In this document: in pieces, positions 36,521-45,231 of the stretch
Layout of the letters: each line of letters begins with the position of its first letter
Position numbering within the stretch: the stretch's first letter is position 1
Source: Salipaludibacillus aurantiacus
GTDB lineage: Bacteria > Bacillota > Bacilli > Bacillales > Salisediminibacteriaceae
Reading direction: 5' to 3'
Length of the DNA: 64,000 nucleotides
Assembly (NCBI RefSeq): GCF_900111295.1
Contig: NZ_FOGT01000019.1
Coordinates: forward strand, 1 to 64,000
Made by a program: the position numbers and the translations under genes
Notes under the pieces: generated by a model
The model's input: the letters and a program-made list of their open reading frames with translations, nothing else
Database searches by the model: none
What the model was told of the DNA's origin: nothing

Positions 36521-37717
36521 GTGGCTAAAATTAAAGTTGAGGGTTTAACCAAGATATTCGGCAAAAAACCGAAACAAGGTCTCAAGCTCTTAAAGGAAGG
36601 AAAAACCAAGGACGAGATTCTGAAGGAAACAGGTTTAACAGTTGGGGTAAACCAGGCATCCTTTGAAGTTAAGGATGCCGAGGTTTTTGTAATTATGGGT
36701 CTCTCCGGAAGCGGGAAGTCCACACTTGTCCGTTTACTGAACAGACTCATTGACCCTACCGACGGAAAAGTCTGGATTGACAACGAAGATCTCGCCCAAA
36801 TGAATGAAAAAGAATTAAGGAAAGTACGCAGGGAAAAAATGAGTATGGTTTTCCAGAAATTCGGTTTATTCCCTTTCCGTACCATTCTCTCCAATGTTGA
36901 ATATGGGCTGGAAGTGCAGGGTGTAGATGAAAAAACACGCCGCGAAAAAGCTATTCAATCATTAGAGTTGGTAGGTCTGAAAGGCTATGAAAACCAATAT
37001 CCGGATCAGTTATCCGGAGGAATGCAGCAGCGTGTCGGGTTAGCAAGAGCACTTGCCAATGACCCAAGTGTTCTTTTAATGGATGAAGCTTTTTCAGCTT
37101 TAGACCCGTTAATCAGAAAAGATATGCAGGATGAACTTCTTGAACTGCAGGAAAAAATGCAGAAAACGATTATCTTTATCACGCACGATCTGGATGAAGC
37201 TTTACGTATAGGCGACCGGATAACCATTATGAAAGACGGTGCAGTCGTTCAGGTCGGGACGCCTGAAGAAATTCTTACAAATCCGGCAAACGAATACGTT
37301 GAACGGTTTGTTGAAGACGTTGACCGCTCGAAAGTGTTCACAGCCGGAAACATTATGGTTCGCCCGGAAATGATAACTATTGAGAAAGACGGTCCGCGTG
37401 TGGCTTTACAAAGAATGAAAGATGCAGGGATTTCCAGTGTTTATGTTGTTAAACGAAATAAAGAACTGGTGGGAATTGTGCACGCTAATGAGGTCTCAAA
37501 AGCCGTAAAAGAAAATGCTGCTGACCTTAAGCCGCTTGTGCAAAAAGATGTGCCGACAGTTCATACAGATACACCAATGCATGATTTGTTTGATACTGTT
37601 TCCAATTCCCCTGTTCCGATAGCCGTATTAGACGACGACAACCGTCTTAAAGGTATTATTATCCGAAGTGCAGTACTGTCTGCATTAAGCGGAAACGAGG
37701 TGAATGGGAATGCCTGA
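36521..37717 (+). CDS. opuAA: Glycine betaine ABC transporter ATP-binding subunit OpuAA
   Basis: 398 residues from a GTG. Walker A GLSGSGKSTLVRLLNRL (about 58), signature LSGGMQQRVGLARAL (about 165), Walker B VLLMDEAFSALDPLIR, H-loop ITHDLDEA. Two C-terminal CBS domains (about 275-395: MVRPEMITIEKDG; VPTVHTDTPMHDLFDTVSNSPVPIAVLDDDNRLKGI) act as ionic-strength sensors in the family. The last 14 bases overlap opuAB. Confidence 0.95.
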   Translation: MAKIKVEGLTKIFGKKPKQGLKLLKEGKTKDEILKETGLTVGVNQASFEVKDAEVFVIMGLSGSGKSTLVRLLNRLIDPTDGKVWIDNEDLAQMNEKELRKVRREKMSMVFQKFGLFPFRTILSNVEYGLEVQGVDEKTRREKAIQSLELVGLKGYENQYPDQLSGGMQQRVGLARALANDPSVLLMDEAFSALDPLIRKDMQDELLELQEKMQKTIIFITHDLDEALRIGDRITIMKDGAVVQVGTPEEILTNPANEYVERFVEDVDRSKVFTAGNIMVRPEMITIEKDGPRVALQRMKDAGISSVYVVKRNKELVGIVHANEVSKAVKENAADLKPLVQKDVPTVHTDTPMHDLFDTVSNSPVPIAVLDDDNRLKGIIIRSAVLSALSGNEVNGNA

Positions 37718-38600
37718 ATGGTATGAATCAATTTATGCGTGGTTTGAAAGTTTGTTAAATTTTGTACCTAGAATTCCATTAGGGTCCTGGGTTGAAAGTT
37801 TTGTAGATTGGCTGAAGAATGCCCAGTTTCTTTTCGACGGTGTAAGAGGTCTCATTGCATTTATTGCTTCAGATGTGTTTTTGAATTTTTTCCAGCTCAT
37901 CCCGCCGATAATATTTATTTTAGTATTAACAGGGCTTTCTTATTTACTTGTTAGAAAGCAGAAGTCTTACGGCCTGCCCGCTTTAGTATTTTTCGGACTT
38001 TTGTTAATCGAAAGTGTGGATTATTGGGACGACCTTTTGTTAACTTTATCACTTGTTTTAACCGCTACTCTTATATCTGTTTTATTAGGTGTTCCTATTG
38101 GAATCTGGATGGCTAGAAACAATTTAGTTCAGAAAATAGTCACTCCGATATTGGACTTCATGCAGACCATGCCGGCCTTTGTTTATCTAATTCCGGCGGT
38201 AGCTTTCTTCAGTATCGGTATTGTGCCAGGGGTGGTAGCATCCGTTATTTTCGCTATGCCTCCGACTGTGCGTTTAACTAACCTGGGAATACGCCAGGTG
38301 CCGACTGAAATGATTGAAGCATCTGATGCTTTCGGTTCTACACCGAAGCAGAAACTCTATAAAGTCCAGCTGCCGATGGCGAAAGTCACCATTATGGCCG
38401 GGATCAACCAGACAATTATGCTTGCTTTATCAATGGTTGTTATCGCCGCTATGATCGGTACAGACGGTATCGGACGCCAGGTTTACTATGCAGTTGGCCG
38501 AAACGATATAGCTATGGGATTTGAAGCAGGTATTTGTCTTGTTATTCTGGCTATTATTTTAGACAGGCTTACTCAAGCGCTGAATCCTGCTAAGAAATAA
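37704..38600 (+). CDS. opuAB: Glycine betaine ABC transporter permease OpuAB
   Basis: 298 residues, with six to seven membrane helices. The permease EAA motif is EMIEASDAFGSTPKQKLYKVQLPMAKVTIMAGINQ (about 210-240), and MPAFVYLIPAVAFFSIGIVPG is characteristic of OpuA/ProW. The N-terminal amphipathic region (about 1-45) is retained. It overlaps opuAA. Confidence 0.95.
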   Translation: MGMPEWYESIYAWFESLLNFVPRIPLGSWVESFVDWLKNAQFLFDGVRGLIAFIASDVFLNFFQLIPPIIFILVLTGLSYLLVRKQKSYGLPALVFFGLLLIESVDYWDDLLLTLSLVLTATLISVLLGVPIGIWMARNNLVQKIVTPILDFMQTMPAFVYLIPAVAFFSIGIVPGVVASVIFAMPPTVRLTNLGIRQVPTEMIEASDAFGSTPKQKLYKVQLPMAKVTIMAGINQTIMLALSMVVIAAMIGTDGIGRQVYYAVGRNDIAMGFEAGICLVILAIILDRLTQALNPAKK

Positions 38601-38633
38601 TTTAACTGGTTTTATTAGGCGCTGTTGAATAGT

Positions 38634-38660
38634 AGAGGTGAGGTGTATGCCTCACCTCGG
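38634..38660 (+). terminator. Hairpin in the opuAB-opuAC gap (1)
   Basis: GAGGTGAGG and CCTCACCTC form a strong stem around TGTATG, without an ideal T-run. It may protect upstream mRNA ends or attenuate transcription. Confidence 0.5.
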
Positions 38661-38724
38661 TGATAAAGCTGCAATGCTCTTCAACATTGCCTGGTATATA
38701 AAAAAGGTTTATCAAATTTTAAAA

Positions 38725-38781
38725 AGGCTCTGCTAAAGATGAATATTTATTTTAAAATCAGCAAAATTTAACAGAGCCTGG
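38725..38781 (+). other. Hairpin in the opuAB-opuAC gap (2)
   Basis: AGGCTCTGCTAAA and TTTAACAGAGCCT form a long-range stem with a roughly 27-base A/T-rich loop, ending about 10 bases before the opuAC Shine-Dalgarno (AAGGAGAGGG). It may stabilise the binding-protein message. Confidence 0.5.
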
Positions 38782-38805
38782 AAAAAAGAAAAGGAGAGGG
38801 TCAAA

Positions 38806-39756
38806 TTGAAACTACGTCAATTAGGTATCGCAGCAGGTATGTCAATGGCACTTGTTGCGGCAGGATGCGGAACAGACAATGAAGAAAATAACGCACCTGC
38901 AAATGATAACAACGATGTGAATAACAATGCAGGTAACAACAATGAAACAGAAGACAATGCAGGTGCAAATGCTGGTGAAGAACTGGATTACACCATTACA
39001 GGTATTGATGCAGGGGCTGGAATTATGTCTGCCGCTGAAGAAGCTTTAGAAGTTTACGATCTGGAAGACTGGACTGTACAAGCAAGTTCAGACGCGGCTA
39101 TGACTCAGGCACTCGGTGACGCTTACGAAAATGAGGAACCGATTGTTGTCACAGGCTGGACTCCTCACTGGAAGTTCGCTGCTTATGACCTGAAATATCT
39201 CGAAGATCCTGAGGGTGTATTCGGTGATGCCGAAGATATTAAAACTTTTGTGCGTGAAGGTCTGGAAGACGACATGCCTGAAGCTTACACTGTGCTTGAA
39301 AACTTCCAATGGTCTGAAGAAGACATGGGAGAAATTATGATGGACGTCAACGAAGGTGCAGATGAAAGAGAAGCTGCCCGTGAATGGATTGACAATAATG
39401 AAGATCTTGTCAGTGAATGGACTGATGGAGTAGATTCAGTAGATGGTGAAGCCATCGAACTCGTATTTGTCGCTTGGGATTCTGAAATCGCGTCTACCAA
39501 TATGATCGGTCTCGTACTTGAAGACATCGGGTATGATGTCTCTCTCACTCCTCTTGAAGCGACTTATATGTTCCAGGCAGTGGCAGAAGGGGAGGCAGAT
39601 GCCATGGTAGCAGCATGGCTGCCTCATACTCATGACCACCTTCTTGAACAATACGGTGATACAATGGTGGATCTTGGAGTTAACCTTGAAGGAGCCAGAG
39701 TAGGGCTTGTAGTACCTGAATATATGGATATCGATTCTATTGAAGATCTCCAATAA
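38806..39756 (+). CDS. opuAC: Glycine betaine ABC transporter binding lipoprotein OpuAC
   Basis: 316 residues. Lipoprotein signal MKLRQLGIAAGMSMALVAAGC, then an Asn/Asp/Glu-rich spacer (about 24-60), then the betaine-binding fold. Trp residues for the aromatic cage are visible in VTGWTPHWKFAAYDLKYL and MVAAWLPHTHDHLLEQYG. It delivers glycine betaine (or proline betaine) to OpuAB. The strongly acidic surface suits a salty environment. Confidence 0.94.
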   Translation: MKLRQLGIAAGMSMALVAAGCGTDNEENNAPANDNNDVNNNAGNNNETEDNAGANAGEELDYTITGIDAGAGIMSAAEEALEVYDLEDWTVQASSDAAMTQALGDAYENEEPIVVTGWTPHWKFAAYDLKYLEDPEGVFGDAEDIKTFVREGLEDDMPEAYTVLENFQWSEEDMGEIMMDVNEGADEREAAREWIDNNEDLVSEWTDGVDSVDGEAIELVFVAWDSEIASTNMIGLVLEDIGYDVSLTPLEATYMFQAVAEGEADAMVAAWLPHTHDHLLEQYGDTMVDLGVNLEGARVGLVVPEYMDIDSIEDLQ

Positions 39757-39770
39757 TATTATCTTTTAAG

Positions 39771-39814
39771 ATGTCCCCTGAGTACTGACAATGCACTCAG
39801 GGGACATTTTTTTA
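39771..39814 (+). terminator. Terminator of the opuA operon
   Basis: ATGTCCCCTGAGT pairs with the complementary ACTCAGGGGACAT and is followed by TTTTTTTATT. Confidence 0.92.
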
Positions 39815-39936
39815 TTACGCCTTCGGACACCTGGCAGCCTTCCGCGTACAGCTGGTTTATTTATTTAAGCATCTCCCTTTTCCCATCTTTGTAAATCGTT
39901 TACAATATAACTGAGTCAAAATTTAATAGCTTTTAA

Positions 39937-40026
39937 GACTAGGGGTGTTTATTGAAATAAACTGAGAAAAAGGTAGACTCCTTTTACCCTCGAACCTGAT
40001 CTGGCTTATACCAGCGTAGGGAAGTC
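39937..40026 (+). promoter_or_regulatory. TPP (thiamine pyrophosphate) riboswitch
   Basis: The THI-box core is recognisable: AGGGGTG near the 5' end, AACTGAGA, then ACCTGATCTGG, and TACCAGCGTAGGGAA at the 3' end. P1 is closed by GACT (39937) with AGTC (40023). It precedes a terminator and the thiE-S-G-O operon, so TPP binding should stop transcription. Confidence 0.95.
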
Positions 40027-40054
40027 GATGCAACGAATAAACAAATTGATTGCA

Positions 40055-40095
40055 GCCGTATTCCATATGCTCCGGAATGCGGCTTTTTTATTTTT
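40055..40095 (+). terminator. Riboswitch-controlled terminator
   Basis: GCCGTATTCC pairs with GGAATGCGGC and is followed by TTTTTTATTTTT, 28 bases after the TPP aptamer. Confidence 0.88.
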
Positions 40096-40166
40096 CGCAG
40101 CTTATATACAACTTTTATTCCCCCAGGTTTTCTTAATTCAAGCTATTACAGGAAGGTGGGAAAGTT

Positions 40167-40793
40167 TTGAAAGAATTCAGTTTATACGCCATTACCGGTG
40201 AAGAATTCCATCCGGGTAAAAATGTGGTGGATGTTATGGAAGAAGCAATTATCGGAGGCGCTGACATTATTCAGCTCAGGGATAAAACGGGCAGTAAACG
40301 TGAAGTGCTGGAGAAAGCACAAGCTTTAAGGGAACTTACCCTCAAGCACAACGTGATATTTATTGTAAATGATCATATTGACGTGGCTATGGCAGTTCAT
40401 GCAGACGGTATCCATCTGGGCCAGGATGATCTCCCTTTAACTGAAGCGCGGAAAATCACAGGTAAGGACATGATCATCGGCATCTCCACTCATCACATCG
40501 ATGAAGCAAAAGCCGCCGAAAAAGAAGGGGCTGATTATATAGGAGCAGGACCTGTTTTCGCCACTAATAGCAAGGCAGACGTGACCTCTCCTGTGACTAC
40601 CGATTATATTAAGCAGGTAAAAGCAGAAATTTCTATCCCCTTTGTAGCGATAGGCGGAATAAAACGTCATAACGTCAATGAGGTGCTTGAGGCCGGAGCA
40701 GAACGCATTTGCATGATCAGCGAAATATCAGGAGCTAAGGACGTTCGCAGTGTCTGCATGGAGCTTCGCGCCAAACTTGAAGGAGGTAACTAA
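40167..40793 (+). CDS. thiE: Thiamine phosphate synthase / TenI family protein
   Basis: 208 residues, TTG start after GGAAGGTGGGAAAG. TIM-barrel signatures: IQLRDKTGS, FIVNDHIDVAMAVHADGIHLGQDDLP, IGISTHHIDEAKAAEKEGADYIGAGPVFATNSKAD, and VAIGGIKRHNVNEVLEAGAERICMIS. The GPVF-T-SK-D segment favours ThiE (coupling thiazole phosphate and HMP-PP), but position ahead of thiS and thiG matches tenI (thiazole tautomerase) in B. subtilis. ThiE is the better guess. One base overlaps thiS. Confidence 0.8.
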   Translation: MKEFSLYAITGEEFHPGKNVVDVMEEAIIGGADIIQLRDKTGSKREVLEKAQALRELTLKHNVIFIVNDHIDVAMAVHADGIHLGQDDLPLTEARKITGKDMIIGISTHHIDEAKAAEKEGADYIGAGPVFATNSKADVTSPVTTDYIKQVKAEISIPFVAIGGIKRHNVNEVLEAGAERICMISEISGAKDVRSVCMELRAKLEGGN

Positions 40794-40990
40794 TGAACTT
40801 AACGATTAATGGAGAACAGCATGAAATTAATGTTCAGACAGTTAAAGATGTCGTCTCCCACTTTAAATTGAAACCAAACCTTATTATTACCGAAGTAGAT
40901 GGTGAAATTGTCGATCAGGAAGCATGGAACCGCACTGCTTTGCAGGATGGTTCCAGGATTGAAATCGTTGAATTTATTGGAGGAGGATAA
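40793..40990 (+). CDS. thiS: Sulfur carrier protein ThiS
   Basis: 65 residues of ubiquitin-like fold ending in the essential Gly-Gly (EIVEFIGGG). After adenylation (by ThiF, not in this window) and thiocarboxylation it donates sulfur to ThiG. Start is an ATG overlapping the thiE stop (TAATG). Confidence 0.93.
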   Translation: MNLTINGEQHEINVQTVKDVVSHFKLKPNLIITEVDGEIVDQEAWNRTALQDGSRIEIVEFIGGG

Positions 40991-40993
40991 CAG

Positions 40994-41773
40994 ATGGCAC
41001 AACAATTAACAATTGCAGGAAAACAGCTCTCTTCCCGTTTTTTTCTCGGGACCGGACGCTATCCTAATCCATATGTACAAAATGAAGCCATTCGGGCTTC
41101 GGAAGCAGAAGTGCTTACCTTTGCCATCCGAAGAGTTAACTTGGAAACACCAGGGGAAGACGCGATTTTACAGCATCTGGACGATAATCATTCATTCACC
41201 TATCTTCCAAACACATCTGGTGCTAAAACAGCTGAAGAAGCTGTAAGAATAGCAAGGCTTGCCAAAGCGTCAGGTCTCAGCGACTGGATTAAAGTTGAAA
41301 TCAGCGCTGATGAAAAAACGCTGCTCCCTGATCCGGTAGAAACGCTGAAAGCTACCGAAATCCTTGCTTCGGAAGGTTTTACTGTTCTCCCTTATACTTC
41401 TGATGACCCTGTATTGTGTAAAAGACTTGAAGAAGCAGGGGCAGCTGCTGTTATGCCTGGAGGCTCGCCTATAGGCACAGGACTTGGAATATTAAATCCG
41501 TATAATTTGTCCTTAATTACCGAACAGGCTGCTGTCCCTGTAATCGTGGATGCCGGTCTCGGTTCTGCTATGGATGTTATACAAGCCATGGAATTAGGGG
41601 TAGACGGTGTGTTAATGAATACACCGGTAGCTAAAGCGAAAGATCCAGTGAAGATGGCTTTGGCCATGAAACATGCGATCAACGCAGGCAGACTGTCATA
41701 TGAAGCAGGAAGAATACCAAAGAAAAGATACGCCACTGCTTCAAGCGGTCTTCCTTCTTTTATTTCTTATTAA
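40994..41773 (+). CDS. thiG: Thiazole synthase ThiG
   Basis: 259 residues, TIM barrel. It contains [18 protein letters not shown], the Schiff-base lysine region [16 protein letters not shown], and [19 protein letters not shown] and [35 protein letters not shown]. It forms the thiazole ring from deoxyxylulose phosphate, dehydroglycine and ThiS-thiocarboxylate. Confidence 0.95.
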   Translation: MAQQLTIAGKQLSSRFFLGTGRYPNPYVQNEAIRASEAEVLTFAIRRVNLETPGEDAILQHLDDNHSFTYLPNTSGAKTAEEAVRIARLAKASGLSDWIKVEISADEKTLLPDPVETLKATEILASEGFTVLPYTSDDPVLCKRLEEAGAAAVMPGGSPIGTGLGILNPYNLSLITEQAAVPVIVDAGLGSAMDVIQAMELGVDGVLMNTPVAKAKDPVKMALAMKHAINAGRLSYEAGRIPKKRYATASSGLPSFISY

Positions 41774-41794
41774 GCAGACAGGTGGTGACCGGTT

Positions 41795-42907
41795 TTGAAA
41801 GAGAAAATTTTGATTTTGGGCGGGGGCGTCATCGGCCTGGCTACAGCCTTTTCATTAAGCCGGCGGGATTACGACGTCACAGTTCTCGAGAAAAACCAAT
41901 GCGGAGGACAGGCGTCCGGGGCTGCTGCAGGAATGCTTGCTCCGTTTTCTGAAATTAGTGAAGATCCAGACCCTTTTTTCTTATTTTGCCTCGATAGCCT
42001 GCGTATGTTTAAAAAATGGCAGCAGGATGTAAAAGAGACGTCAGGCATGGATTTTGAGTATACAGAAAGCGGAAGTATACATGCTGTTTATCATGAATCA
42101 GACACCCTTCCGTTGGAATCAAGGATTGCCTGGCAGAAAAAATTCGGTTCTCAGGCTGAAATTATTGAAGGAACACAACTAACATCCCTTGAGCCAAACC
42201 TGTCAGACGAGGTCATTGCCGGGATATATTCAGATGAAGAAAGTCACGTATTCGCCCCGGACTATGTAAAAGCTTTAAAGACAGCCTGCGAAAAAAATGG
42301 CGTAAGTATTGTTGATAACCTGAAAAAGGTGCGTATAAAAAAGTGGGAATCAGCGCCGGTGCTGGAGGCCGAGTCTGGCCGGACTTTTACAGGGGATACC
42401 CTCGTTGTCTGCTCAGGTGCCTGGAGCGGGGAATTGGAAACAGTTTTTAATATCCGTATACCGGTTTATCCGATACGCGGGCAAATTTGTGCTTATGATA
42501 AAGGGGATGAAACAGTTAATCATATTATAACCACCAGCCAGGGCTATCTTGTTCCAAAGTCGAATGGCACACTTATTAACGGAGCTTCAGAAGATATAGC
42601 CGGGTTTAATACAGAAGTGACTGACAAAGGGATTTCGCGGCTGGTTAACTGGAACAGCCGTATCCTGCCTTTTTTAAAAGAAAAAAGCCCTTTTCATACC
42701 TGGGCTGGCCTCCGTCCAGCTACCCAGGACGGCTTTCCTTTAATAGGCCCTCTTAAAGATCATCCGCATATCATTTTTGCTGCCGGCCATTACAGAAACG
42801 GAATTTTATTAAGTCCTGTCACTGGAGAAACAGTAGCTGACTATATCTCCGGAAAGCAGATAGATGACCATTACCGAACGGCCTTTCAACCGGAAAGGTT
42901 TACGTGA
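41795..42907 (+). CDS. thiO: Glycine oxidase ThiO
   Basis: 370 residues of the FAD-dependent DAO family. N-terminal dinucleotide motif ILGGGVIGLATAFSLSRRDYDVTVLEKNQCGGQASGAAAGMLAP; C-terminal WAGLRPATQDGFPLIGPLKDHPHIIFAAGHYRNGILLSPVTGE. It oxidises glycine to the imine required by ThiG. TTG start with AGGTGGTGA upstream. It is the last gene of the operon; thiF and thiD are absent from the cluster. Confidence 0.93.
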   Translation: MKEKILILGGGVIGLATAFSLSRRDYDVTVLEKNQCGGQASGAAAGMLAPFSEISEDPDPFFLFCLDSLRMFKKWQQDVKETSGMDFEYTESGSIHAVYHESDTLPLESRIAWQKKFGSQAEIIEGTQLTSLEPNLSDEVIAGIYSDEESHVFAPDYVKALKTACEKNGVSIVDNLKKVRIKKWESAPVLEAESGRTFTGDTLVVCSGAWSGELETVFNIRIPVYPIRGQICAYDKGDETVNHIITTSQGYLVPKSNGTLINGASEDIAGFNTEVTDKGISRLVNWNSRILPFLKEKSPFHTWAGLRPATQDGFPLIGPLKDHPHIIFAAGHYRNGILLSPVTGETVADYISGKQIDDHYRTAFQPERFT

Positions 42908-42940
42908 TCAAGGTTCTATAAAAAGGACAAGCATTATTTT

Positions 42941-42985
42941 TCGGCCCACTCGGATGCTTTGATGCCATCCGAGCGGGCCTTAATT
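42941..42985 (+). terminator. Terminator of the thi operon
   Basis: GGCCCACTCGGATG pairs with CATCCGAGCGGGCC and is followed by TTAATTT. Confidence 0.8.
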
Positions 42986-43080
42986 TCGATATCACTTGCT
43001 CAACTGCATATTCTTTTCCCGAATAAGGTCTTCCTTCCGAAAGCGTGGAAGCCTTTAATCAGAACGATTACCTAAAAAAG

Positions 43081-44190
43081 TTAATCCAGAAACGACACCT
43101 GGATAGAACCGTTTGTTCCTTTCGCCTGTAGATGATAGGTCGCGGCGCCTATAGCAGCTGACCCTTCTTTCCGTTCTGTTTTATCCGTCCATTCTACATC
43201 TCCGCCTACGTTACCGTTTGTCGTTTTGGCGTCAATTGATAAATCGCTGTCTCTTGGAATAAGAACCGTAATATTTCCATTAGTAGTTTTGATGTCCCAG
43301 TTTCCACCAATTTTTTCGCTTTCCGCATCTACCGTGCCGTTTGTTGTTTTTAATTTAACGCTTTTCATCACATTTGTAGCGGACATCCGCCCGTTAGTTG
43401 TTGCAGCATCTGCGTCCCCTGAAATATTTCTCAGAGAAACGAGACCGTTAGTATTTACGACTTCAACATTTCCTTTTATCTCTTCGGCCTGCACCCTGCC
43501 ATTGGTTGTCCGGACTGCCAGATCATCTAACAGATGGCCGGCATCAACTGAGCCATTGGTGACAGCCACCTCCAGCTTTCTGTCTTCCGGCACGTAAACT
43601 ATAAAATCTGCAATTATCTGATCCGTCTGGAAAAACCAGAATGAGCCGGGCTTTTCAACAGTATAATTGAAACTGCCGCCTTTCATTTCAGCGTTTCTTA
43701 CTTCCTCAAAAGTTTTTATCACTTCTGCCTCATTTCCATTACCCCGGACAATACCTTCCAGTGTCATAACATTTTCCGACGTTCCCTCTATACGCAGTTT
43801 CGCGTTTGGGATTTCAAGAATGATTTCGTTTATATCAGCAGGTATGTCGTATGCTTCTTCCACTTCTGCTTCCGCCCCGTTAACTGTCCATTGGAAAAAC
43901 GGAATACCCTGTGCTAAACCAGATCCTGACCATTGGGTGTTCTGGATACTTCCACTAACAACCATCGCCATAATGATAATGACGAGAGCTCCTTTATCAA
44001 AGGAAATGGTCTCTCCATCCTCCCTGTTGCGATAAAAAAATATGACTTCGATAAGGAGGGCGACTAAAATAATCGGCCACACATAACCAAAAGCTTCCAT
44101 TAAGGAAATACCAGTCAGCTGCTGAGCCAGAAATATACCTCCAGTCAGTATAAACAAAAGACCTAATGTCCTGCGGCCAAGCTTTTTCAT
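43081..44190 (-). CDS. LiaF-TM/DUF4097 membrane protein with TNG-repeat beta solenoid
   Basis: 369 residues. The N-terminus has three or four membrane helices of the LiaI/LiaF type (LGLLFILTGGIFLAQ; VWPIILVALLIEVIFF; GALVIIIMAMVVSGS). The extracytoplasmic part (about 110-369) is a DUF4097-like repeat in which TNG recurs about every 20 residues (VTNGSVDAG, TTNGRVQAE, NTNGLVSLR, TTNGRMSAT, TTNGTVDAE, TTNGNITVL, TTNGNVGGD, GTNGSIQVS), indicating a right-handed beta solenoid. Relatives are linked to envelope stress. It is monocistronic here with no LiaSR neighbours; the function is inferred only from architecture. Confidence 0.75.
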   Translation of the reverse strand: MKKLGRRTLGLLFILTGGIFLAQQLTGISLMEAFGYVWPIILVALLIEVIFFYRNREDGETISFDKGALVIIIMAMVVSGSIQNTQWSGSGLAQGIPFFQWTVNGAEAEVEEAYDIPADINEIILEIPNAKLRIEGTSENVMTLEGIVRGNGNEAEVIKTFEEVRNAEMKGGSFNYTVEKPGSFWFFQTDQIIADFIVYVPEDRKLEVAVTNGSVDAGHLLDDLAVRTTNGRVQAEEIKGNVEVVNTNGLVSLRNISGDADAATTNGRMSATNVMKSVKLKTTNGTVDAESEKIGGNWDIKTTNGNITVLIPRDSDLSIDAKTTNGNVGGDVEWTDKTERKEGSAAIGAATYHLQAKGTNGSIQVSFLD

Positions 44191-44435
44191 AATTAGCCCT
44201 CCTCGTATATTGTTCTTTAATTCTATTTTATACGATTTTACGGTTTGAAAGTATGGTCCTGGGAAATATATTTCGTACGTCTTAAGGCGTACAATTATAA
44301 AAATTAATAGTCCCAGAATCGTCCTTGCAGCTGTTCTTTTCTCATAAATGACAATATTTCTTCGAAAAGTTGTAACATCTGTTTACTTATAACGACTAAT
44401 CAGTTGAATTATACATACAAAAAGAAGGGGACTGG

Positions 44436-45230
44436 ATGATGAAACATTTAAAAATGATTGTATTAAGTTTGTCCTTATTGCTGGTTTTAGCAGCCTGCGG
44501 ACAAAATGAGAACGTAGTTGAAGAAGAAAATGGTAATGACACAGAGAATTCAGGACTGGAATCAAACGAAACAGAAGTAGAAGAGACCGATGAAAATGAC
44601 GCTGCAGAAACAAATAATGAAGAAAATGAAAATAACCTTGCCGGTAATAATAATAATGATAATGCTGATAACGACAATGAAAATAACATCACTTCAAACG
44701 AAGCTAATGAAGAAACTGCTGAGGAAGGAGCAGGTAATGCAGGCAATATGAACGAGGATATTAACGAAGAAGCCAATGAAGAAGGAGCAGCTGAAGACGA
44801 AGACGGAGTCGTGGATCCGGTGACACTTTACTTTTCCGACGACCAGCTGTTAAATACTTACCGGGAAAAAACTGATCTTTCAGTCAGCGCGGATGAGCAT
44901 GGAGCTATGGAAGCCATGGACTTATGGACAGCAGGTCCGTCACATGACGACTTGTATACTTTATTACCTGAGGGCACTGCCGTTGAACATATTAATTTTC
45001 AGGGTGATACAGCCCATATTTCTTTTTCTGAAGAGATTACAGAAGCAAACCTCGGTTCAAGCGGTGAATTAATGCTTATTGAACAAATTGCTATGATGAT
45101 GGAGCAATTTGGTTATGATCAGACTAAAATCCTTATTTCAGGAGAAGAAGTAGACGACTTTCTTGGTCATGCCGACCTCACCGAACCTGTCTCAGCAGGA
45201 AACCCTGAAGACTTCGAGTGGATTGAATAA
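44436..45230 (+). CDS. GerMN-domain lipoprotein with acidic linker
   Basis: 264 residues from the ATG at 44436, after AGAAGGGGACTGG. Lipoprotein signal MKHLKMIVLSLSLLLVLAACG (lipobox LAAC), a roughly 100-residue linker that is almost entirely Glu, Asp, Asn, Ala and Thr (about 22-125), then one GerMN domain (VTLYFSDDQLLNTYREKTDLSV to ILISGEEVDDFLGH, about 130-250). GerMN domains occur in GerM (spore/cell-wall) and RsiX-like proteins; this copy shares composition with RsiX encoded at 33489. The 3' end abuts the repeat element at 45232. Confidence 0.8.
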   Translation: MMKHLKMIVLSLSLLLVLAACGQNENVVEEENGNDTENSGLESNETEVEETDENDAAETNNEENENNLAGNNNNDNADNDNENNITSNEANEETAEEGAGNAGNMNEDINEEANEEGAAEDEDGVVDPVTLYFSDDQLLNTYREKTDLSVSADEHGAMEAMDLWTAGPSHDDLYTLLPEGTAVEHINFQGDTAHISFSEEITEANLGSSGELMLIEQIAMMMEQFGYDQTKILISGEEVDDFLGHADLTEPVSAGNPEDFEWIE

Positions 45231-45231
45231 T

